DNA from: Aquifex sp.
GTDB taxonomy: Bacteria > Aquificota > Aquificia > Aquificales > Aquificaceae
Direction of reading: 5' to 3'
Assembly: GCA_003978875.1 (NCBI GenBank)
Contig: QNXQ01000078.1
Coordinates: forward strand, 1 to 5,055
Length of the DNA stretch: 5,055 nucleotides
Part shown: positions 1-5,055 of the stretch, piece after piece
How positions within the stretch are numbered: position 1 is the first letter of the stretch
Layout of the letters: every line of letters starts with the position of its first letter
Notes under the pieces: generated by a model
Told to the model about the DNA's origin: nothing
Database searches by the model: none
What the model saw: the letters and a program-made list of their open reading frames with translations, nothing else
Translations under genes and position numbers: made by a program

Positions 1-36
1 CAAAAACCTCTCACCTTGAATGGTAATGAAGTAATG

Positions 37-75
<39 letters not shown>

Positions 76-98
76 TTACATAGAAACTCAGCCCACAC

Positions 99-112
99 GG
101 ACCCTAGGGTCC
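99..112. repeat. Perfect 14-bp palindrome in the non-coding 5' flank
   Basis: The sequence GGACCCTAGGGTCC equals its own reverse complement and has no spacer. The symmetry does not extend into the flanks. It lies in a stretch (76-170) that has no open reading frame and could be the 5' untranslated part of LINE copy 1 or plain host DNA. No function can be assigned. A palindrome of this length could arise by chance in a few kilobases only rarely, but it matches no site that I recognise. Confidence 0.55.
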
Positions 113-170
113 AAACTAGGTGGTCTGTCCTTAACCTAGAGTAAACGTTATCAAACACAAACGCAGCTAA

Positions 171-943
171 AAGCAGGGCTTAAATTTACTTCCCGGGGTT
201 GGTACTGGTGGTTCAGTTGATGCACTGTCGGCCCAAGTAAAACTGGAGGACCTGAGTAAGGAACTTCATGAATGGAATCTGGATGTGGTAGGGATTACAG
301 AAACCCAGATGAGGGAGAAAGTAGAGTGGGAAACAAAGCAGTATAGGATGATAGGTAAAGGGAGGAGTAAAAACTTGAAAAAAGGAGGGGGAGTCGGTTT
401 CCTAGTGAAACGAGGCTGAGGTATCGAGTTAGAGGAGGTGGATGTGGATAACACTGAGGTGAGTGAAGATATTATGGCGGTACGTGTAAATTACAAGAGG
501 AATGGAACAGCAGAATATATTATTGTAATAGTGTGTTACATGTTACTGGAAGGACAAGACACACAAATGGAGAATGAAAGGAAATATGAGAAGGTTAGAG
601 AGTGATGGCAGAAAATCAGCAAGAACAGGTGACTGTGATGGGGGACATGAATGCTCATATTGGAGTCCTAGGGGAAGAGGTGAACAGGAATGGAAATCTG
701 CTACTGGAGTTTGCTGAGGAAAATGGTTTAGAGATACTGAATGTAACCCTAGCAGAAGGAAGGGTGACATGGGCTGACAGAATGAATGAGTCTGCAATAG
801 ATTTTATACTAGTAAATGAGAGGGCAAGGAGATATGTGAGAGATATGTGGGTGGATGAATGCGGACAGATAGATGTAATGAGTGACCACAACATGCTTGC
901 TATGACCTATGAGTGTGGGAGAGAGGAGACAAAAACAGACTAG
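171..943 (+). pseudogene. LINE copy 1, APE-type endonuclease domain (broken)
   Basis: This domain nicks the genomic target to prime reverse transcription. Reading starts after an in-frame stop at 168-170, in the frame with codons beginning at 171, and becomes convincing from about 240 (LEDLSKELHEWNLDVVGITE). The catalytic Glu of the ITET motif is at 300-302. GGGVGFLVKRG follows and is then interrupted by TGA at 417-419. After a one-base deletion near 614, reading continues in the frame that contains 602-940. There it has the GDMNAH motif at 644-658 (Asp and Asn of the active site), then RVTW, the AIDFILVN strand near 796-819, and SDHN at 881-892 carrying the catalytic His. The domain ends at TAG 941-943, caused by a frame change, because the continuation SSKYTHWKV is readable from 942 in the next frame. 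The N-terminal Asn motif of the family is not recognisable, so the 5' end is probably degraded or truncated. Confidence 0.88.
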
Positions 944-1426
944 TAGCAAGTATACTCACTGGAAAGTGAGAGGAGTGGACTGGGAAGATTATAAAAAGGA
1001 CCTTGAGAACACTGAATGGAATATGGTAAGTGGAGTAGATGAAGCAAATGACATGTTGAGTAAAAGAGTAAATGAGGTGGCAGAAAGCAGAATAGGGAAA
1101 ACAAAACAGGGAAAGAAGAGAAAGCTATGTAACAGATGGTGGAATAAGGAAATTGAAAAAGCTAGGAAGGAAAGACGGGAATATAACAGAACATGCAGAA
1201 GACTGAGGATGAAGAAGCATAATAGTGATGCAGAGAGGCTTGAGTTTGAGGAAGCTTGGGAGAAGTATAGGAAAAAAACAGAAGGTGGTGAAAAAACTGA
1301 TTAGGAAGGTGAGGGCAGTGATGGAAAGAGAGATGGTAGAACTAAGAGCAAAAGGGGAAGGAGTTAGGAATTGGTACAGATTCTTGAGGGGAGACATAAA
1401 AAAGGAACAGGTGAAGGTGGAAGTTA
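942..1426 (+). pseudogene. LINE copy 1, basic linker between endonuclease and reverse transcriptase (broken)
   Basis: The segment carries on from the endonuclease in the frame starting at 942 (SSKYTHWKVRGVDWEDYKKD). It runs through a strongly basic stretch rich in Lys, Arg and Glu, including NRWWNKEIEKARKERREYN, which resembles the WW-containing linker found before the reverse transcriptase in many LINE proteins. At 1272-1278 a run of seven A's shifts the frame by one. Downstream, KKQKVVKKLIRKVRAVMERE and WYRFLRG read in the new frame. That frame ends at TAA 1432-1434, but the sense continues one frame over with IVNGTAVRYMDEIKK from 1427. The linker is probably alpha-helical and nucleic-acid binding, which is inferred from its charge pattern. 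The extra A could also be a sequencing error. Confidence 0.78.
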
Positions 1427-2362
1427 ATAGTTAATGGCACAGCTGTGAGATATATGGATGAAATAAAGAAAGCAATCACAAAATTCTGGGAAAGAATTGA
1501 GGGCACGTATGAATCTGTAGAGATGAACGAGGTAAGCCTGAAAGTAAAAAGGAAGATAAATGAGTATAGGGATGAAGAGATTAGTAGAGATGAAATAACT
1601 AAATTTGTGAAAACTACACTGTTGCACAAGGGAGGGCATAAAAGCAAAAAAGAACTAAAAAATTACCGTCCCATTGCGCTGGCAGACACAATAGCCAAGG
1701 TATTTTGTGGGGGTTTGAGTGGGAGGCTGAGTGAATGTTCTGAAAGATGTAAGGTCCTGGGTGAGGAACAGAATGGCTTTAGGAAGGATTAGAGGGGGGA
1801 GGACAATATGTTTGGAGTAAATGAGGTAATAGAATGTATGAGAAAGAATGGAAGAAAGGCATACCTTGCTTTCCTAGACAATGAAAAAGCATATGACACT
1901 GTAAATTGAAGGTTACTGTGTAAGGTTTTGGAAAAGATAGGTGTGAGTGAAAAGATAGTAAGGATAATTAAAAGTATTTATGAAAATATGAGAGCAATGT
2001 ACAGTTTGGGAGACACAGACAGGATGGGTGGAATGCAAAAGGGGTTAGACAAGGATGTGTGTTAATCCCCCTGTTGTTTGGTGTATATACAGAGGAGCTG
2101 GCAGTTAGGATGAGAAAGACAGGTCTAGGTATAAGAGTGGGAAATGAAAGGTTAAGTATGGTAATGTATGCAGATGATATTGTGGTGGTGAGTGAGGGCA
2201 GTGAGGAACTTCAGGAAATGCTAGGTGTAGTAACACAATGGAAAGGATTTTGGTTTGAAATTCAGCAGTGAGAAAAGCCAGGTACTAATAGTAAATATGA
2301 GTGATATAGATGAGACCTGGACCTGAAGACCAGGAGAGATGAACATCAACAGTACAAATTAA
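1427..2362 (+). pseudogene. LINE copy 1, reverse transcriptase domain (fingers deleted, frameshifted)
   Basis: RNA-templated DNA synthesis domain. From 1427 one frame gives VNGTAVRYMDEIKKAITKFW and runs to KFVK at 1601-1612, then jumps directly to TLLHKGGHKSKKELKNYRPI. The usual fingers motif with a KAxGxDGIP-like core and the following helix is missing, without loss of frame. NYRPIAL lies at 1661-1681 and QNGFR at 1769-1783. TAG at 1790 interrupts the next motif (RGEDNM). Motif A, FLDNEKAYD, has its catalytic Asp at 1877-1879. TGA at 1907 probably derives from CGA. A frame change near 2018-2040 precedes motif B, GVRQGCVLIPLLF (from 2041). Motif C is an intact YADD at 2167-2178. Two bases are missing at 2239. 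The frame then gives GKDFGLKFSSEKSQVLIVN, with stops at 2324 and 2360. The catalytic Asp residues survive, but the protein cannot be made. Confidence 0.92.
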
Positions 2363-3345
2363 TACAGATATCTAGGTATGGTTGTGGATGAGGAAGGCTC
2401 AGAAAGAACGAAAACTGAAAGAATATCAAGAGCAAATCAGCGGTTGGGAAGACTGGGAAGTATAGCAAGATGCAGAGCAAATAAGTATGAAGTTGTCAGG
2501 GGCATATGGAAGGGTATGGCTGTACCTAGTGTAATGTATGGCCTGGAGAGTATGACGTGGTCAACAAAGGATAAAAGCAAAAATGGAAGTGGTGCAGAAC
2601 AGAGTGGGCAGATTAGCTTTGGGTGCAAATAGAACCAATAAGAGGTGATGGTGGATGGAGTAGTTTAGGAGAGGGTGGAAAAAGCTGTGCTACAGTATAA
2701 AGTGAGGTTGGCAAAAATGGATGACAACAGATGGGCGAGAAAGGTGTATGAATGGACCTCACAGGAGAGCAGGTGGAAAAGAGTGACTGTAAAAATTGAA
2801 AGAAAGTGTAAGCTGGAAGATTTCACTCAATCAGAAGTAATGTTATGGTTGGGTATAAATGAGTTATGTAGAAGAGTAAATGAGTGTGTACAAGAGAGAG
2901 AATGTGGAAAATGTGCACAGAGCCTGTGGGAGAAGAGCTCACTGGAGTGGTATAGGAGGAAAGCCCAGCCAAAGAGTGAATGTTTCTATGCTGGGAGTAT
3001 GGGAAGTGAAGTGCTGTTCAAAGCAAGAACGAAGTCCCTTAAGGTGAACAGCAGTGTATAGATGGGCAAATGAAGGGAGTAAAACATCAGATGTGTGATA
3101 GAGTGGACAAGACAATAGAATATGTGATGTTACAGTGCACCAAGTATGAGAGGGAAAGAACATAAATGATGGAAGTAGTGAAGCAGAAGATAGGAATAAG
3201 TAAATGGAATGAGATGATAGAGGGGAGACCAAAAAGAACGATGGAATTCTTGCCAGGACTGAGCATTTTAGATAGATGGAACCATGAAACAATTAAATGT
3301 GTGAAAGTTTTCTTGGAAGGAGTATGGGAAACGAGAGTGTGGTAG
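2363..3345 (+). pseudogene. LINE copy 1, post-RT C-terminal region with damaged zinc-knuckle-like motif
   Basis: This is the thumb and tail of the LINE protein. YRYLGMVVDEEGSERTK starts just after the stop at 2360 and leads through GRLGSIARCRANKYEVVRG, GMAVPSVMYGLESMTWS and, after a frame change at an A run (2579-2583), VVQNRVGRLALGAN. Two more frame changes near 2640 and 2670 lead to VEKAVLQYKVRLAKMDDNRW (2675 on) and to SLEWYRRKAQPKSECFYAGS. After 3055 the sense moves frame to YRWANEGSKT. A two-base gap at 3087 then restores QMCD, and TIEYVMLQC follows (3112-3138). Many LINE proteins end in a C-x2-C, H-x4-C knuckle. Here the first Cys is lost in the gap and the His is Tyr (TAT at 3121). TAA at 3163 interrupts the tail, which otherwise runs to the natural-looking stop at 3343. 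Confidence 0.82.
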
Positions 3346-3919
3346 GGTACAGGATAGAGCAGGCTTTAGTTCCATCTCAACCCCTTGATCCTCACTCTCT
3401 TACTCTACCAGGTCTACTGAAAAAAACTGTTTGAGGGAGAGTGCCACTACAAAGGCTGCAACTGCACCTGAAAACAGGACAGGAGCCTCCCACAACAAGA
3501 CCAAGATTATCTTTACTTCCCATCATAATTAGTATAGAGGATAAGTGACTGTGACTGAAAGATTTGGTGAGTGGGGACTAGAATTTCCCTTTTACCATCA
3601 GTTACAGATGAACGCTCAGGTACTTCACAAAATTTTCCTGTCTTAGGTACCCTTCTTGTTAGTTTAAGTAGTGAAACAATTTGCTTGAATAATATTATCC
3701 CTCGAAGACTTTGATTACTTTAACCATACTGGGCTGGTGACCATGCTGTTATGCCATTAGTGTATTGCCGGTAATTTCCTTAGGTTACTGCTCTATGGGG
3801 TCGCTACATGTCTGGTGTGCCTACCGGTCACCCTGCACTGATTTACTCTCTTCGAGCCAGTCCATTAAAGTTAACATAGTCAGAAGCAAATGCAGTCAAG
3901 CAGCCAGCAAGACATCAGG
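3346..3919. other. Gene-free stretch between the two LINEs, probably holding both 3' tails
   Basis: No reading frame with recognisable content, RNA gene or strong repeat is present on either strand. The left part follows the last stop of LINE copy 1 and is likely to include its 3' untranslated region. A seven-A run at 3420-3426 might be a remnant of an oligo-A tail, but more unlike sequence follows it. The right part follows the last stop of LINE copy 2 on the opposite strand and is likely to include that element's 3' untranslated region. The border between the elements and any host DNA cannot be placed by eye. Base composition loses the purine bias of LINE copy 1 soon after 3345. Confidence 0.6.
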
Positions 3920-4312
3920 TCATATAGCTTTATCATAAACCTTGTTGGAGGAGTAGTCATCAAGTCTGTTTTTAAAAGAATTTATTGTGTTACAGTGTAC
4001 CACGGAAGGTGGAAACTTATTCCACTCTCTAACGACGTCATTTGTAAAGTAGAATTTAGTGCAGTCTAGTTGTATCTGTCTACGTCTTAGTTTTACTCCA
4101 TTACTCCTCATTCATGATAAGTCATCCACTAAAAATAGTTTATTTGTATTAACATTCGTAAACCCTAAGTATTTTAAAACACTAAGTTTTCCTCGGAAAT
4201 GACGTTTCTCAAGTGAGAACAGGTTTAGTCGTGCCAGCCTCTCCTCATAAGATTTATTATGCAAAGAAGGGATCATCTTCATGGTACTACAATGGACAGC
4301 TTCTAATTCTGC
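3920..4312 (-). pseudogene. LINE copy 2, conserved C-terminal domain (broken)
   Basis: This continues the LINE copy 2 protein in the frame set after the deletion at 4313: AELEAVHCSTMKMIPSLHNK, then SYEERLARLNLFSLEKRHFR. GKLSVLKYLGFTNVNTNKLF follows. The stretch between GKL and GFTN is shorter than the usual GKLIECFKILKGFTN form, which suggests two compensating small deletions near 4160-4190. TGA at 4112-4114 stands where an Arg (CGA) is expected before T-R-S-N-G. The next codon, ATG, stands where Thr (ACG) is expected, so both changes look like C to T. Then come NGVKLRRRQIQLDCTKFYFT, NDVVREWNKFPPSVVHCNTI and NSFKNRLDDY, which is the usual end of this domain. The stop is TGA at 3920. The role of this domain is not well defined; it is a fixed companion of the RT in CR1/jockey-like elements. 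Confidence 0.9.
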
Positions 4313-4313
4313 T

Positions 4314-5055
4314 GTCCTTAGCATGGTGAGGCGACCAAAATTGCACCGCATACCCCATGTGGGGTCTGACTAAGCTGATATATAAGGGTAGAATTATATC
4401 TTTATTCTTGAAGGAAAAGTTTCTGTTAATATAGCCCAGCATTCTATTGGCTTTACCCGCTGCGTCTTTGCATTGCTGCAAGAATTTAAGATTCGACATA
4501 AGCGTAACACCAAGATCTTTGACACATTGTACGCTTTCAAGTTTCAAGCCACACATTTCGTAATCATATTTTGGGTTTCTTGTTCCCACTTGAAGAATAT
4601 GGCATTTGTTGACGTTAAAAGGCATGTTCCACCTATCAGACCATGCTGAGATTTTGAGCAAGTCTTCCTGGAGGCTTTGCCTGTCACAGTCTGAAATTAC
4701 TGAGTTTCCGATTTTCGCATCTTCTGCGAATTTTGCAATAAAGTTGCTAAATCCAGCATCGATGTCATTTATGTATATTATGAATAGCACTGGTCTGAGA
4801 ACAGAGCCCTGTGGGGCACCACTAGTGACAGGTGCCCAATCCGAGGCATTTTCATTGATAACGACCCTTTGCTTTCTATTGCTTAGCCAGTTTTCAATTC
4901 AATTGTGCACATTACCTGCGATCCCAAGTTGCTTGACTTTGAACATTAACTTATTATGAGGAACTATATCAAAGGCCTTTTGAAAATCAAAATACACAAT
5001 GTCTAAAGATCTGGTGATATCGTGGAAGGAAAAGAGGTCATTATAAAATGTTAGC
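4314..5055 (-). pseudogene. LINE copy 2, reverse transcriptase palm and thumb (partial, inactive)
   Basis: The frame is open from the window edge, apart from TGA at 4899-4901, which falls where a Trp is expected (VHN-stop-IENWLSNRKQR). Motif A is YFDFQKAFD with its catalytic Asp at 4986-4988. Motif B is SGAPQGS, with the PQGS core at 4803-4814. Motif C, normally FADDTK, reads FAEDAK: the first catalytic Asp is Glu (4722-4724). That would itself be expected to abolish or cripple polymerase activity. Further on come SLQEDLLKISAWSDRWNMPF, NVNKCHILQVGTRN, VQCVKDLGVTL, and RPHMGYAVQFWSPHHAKD. After the last Asp codon (4314-4316) two bases appear to be missing, and the reading frame must change to continue as AELEAV. 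The N-terminal fingers of the RT lie outside the window. Confidence 0.93.

Larger units (their letters stand above)
171..3345 (+). mobile_element. LINE copy 1: decayed non-LTR retrotransposon (APE endonuclease plus reverse transcriptase)
   Basis: One protein can be followed along the + strand by switching frames. In order it shows an APE-type endonuclease (ITET, GDMNAH and SDHN motifs), a lysine/arginine-rich linker, a reverse transcriptase (NYRPIAL, QNGFR, FLDNEKAYD, GVRQGC, YADD), and a C-terminal region ending in a Cys/His motif. This is the domain order of the second ORF of APE-type LINEs, which retrotranspose by target-primed reverse transcription in the nucleus. The copy is dead. Frame changes occur near 614, 938-945, 1272-1278, 1424-1430, 2018-2040, 2239, 2579-2583, 2640, 2670, 3055 and 3087. 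In-frame stops lie at 417, 1790, 1907, 2324, 2360 and 3163. The final stop is TAG at 3343-3345. No ORF1, target-site duplication or clear 5' end is visible. The coding strand is very rich in A and G. The clade is not assigned. The sequence resembles endonuclease-reverse transcriptase families that are frequent in decapod genomes, from memory only. Confidence 0.93.
3920..5055 (-). mobile_element. LINE copy 2: decayed CR1/jockey-type non-LTR retrotransposon, 5' end outside the window
   Basis: Read from 5055 downward on the minus strand, one frame gives the reverse transcriptase palm. After a 2-nt deletion near 4313, a second frame gives the conserved C-terminal domain down to TGA at 3920-3922. 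Diagnostic stretches are YNDLFSFHDITRSLDIVYFD, FQKAFDIVPHNKLM, SGAPQGSVLRPVLFIIYIND, LFSLEKR and DCTKFYFTNDVVREWNKFPP. These match the consensus style of CR1/jockey-group elements, often annotated as RNA-directed DNA polymerase from mobile element jockey. In-frame stops are TGA at 4899-4901 and TGA at 4112-4114. The endonuclease and any ORF1 would lie beyond 5055, or the copy may be 5' truncated there, which is common for LINEs. It is unrelated in sequence to LINE copy 1 and is better preserved. Confidence 0.94.

Noticed and set aside
543..797. Long minus-strand open frames opposite LINE copy 1 (also 655-894, 1125-1397, 1342-1647, 2437-2628, 2939-3292), rich in Phe, Leu, Ser and Pro and looking like membrane proteins
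   Set aside because: They lie exactly opposite the purine-rich LINE coding strand. Their composition is the expected complement of Lys/Glu/Arg/Gly codons, and they show no recognisable domain.
1272..1278. Frame change at a run of seven A's in LINE copy 1, considered as programmed frameshifting
   Set aside because: Many other frame changes and stops surround it without slippery sequences, so decay or a homopolymer error is the simpler reading.
3420..3426. A7 run considered as the poly-A tail of LINE copy 1
   Set aside because: Too short, with no matching target-site duplication on either side that I could find by eye.
3736..3832. Inverted pair GGTGACC (3736) and GGTCACC (3826), with a CCGGTA/TACCGG pair overlapping it, considered as a stem or transposon terminus
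   Set aside because: The pairs are only 6-7 bp, overlap each other at the right arm, and enclose no coding or structural content. Chance is sufficient.
4606..4959. 117-residue open frame on the + strand opposite LINE copy 2
   Set aside because: It is antisense to the well-supported reverse transcriptase palm on the minus strand and has no family signature.

Overview
This window looks like non-genic eukaryotic DNA, most likely from an invertebrate. Two decayed non-LTR retrotransposons (LINEs) sit tail to tail, flanked by simple-sequence DNA. There is no operon, no tRNA or rRNA, no CRISPR array and no intact host gene. The genome type is inferred from the LINE protein families, the GA microsatellite and the absence of bacterial gene structure. 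The peptides resemble LINE proteins that are abundant in decapod crustaceans and other arthropods. That is a recollection of the families rather than a search result, so the taxon is tentative.

Layout. Positions 1-170 are non-coding and hold a (GA)14 tract running into eight A's and a perfect 14-bp palindrome. Positions 171-3345 (+ strand) are LINE copy 1. It can be followed across frames as an APE-type endonuclease, a basic linker, a reverse transcriptase with a YADD box, and a long C-terminal region ending in a damaged zinc-knuckle-like motif. About eleven frame changes and at least six in-frame stops break it. Positions 3346-3919 hold no gene and probably contain the 3' tails of both elements. 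Positions 5055 down to 3920 (- strand) are LINE copy 2, a different family of CR1/jockey type. Its 5' part lies beyond the window edge. It keeps the palm of the reverse transcriptase and the conserved C-terminal domain, with two in-frame stops, one clear 2-nt frameshift, and a D-to-E change in the catalytic FADD box.

The pieces do not work together as a system. They are two independent, dead insertions of different families and probably different ages. Copy 1 is more broken and poorer in CpG. I found no convincing sign of a previously undescribed biological system. The points most worth checking are the in-frame loss of the reverse transcriptase fingers in copy 1, its strong purine-strand bias, and the C-to-T character of several stops in both elements.
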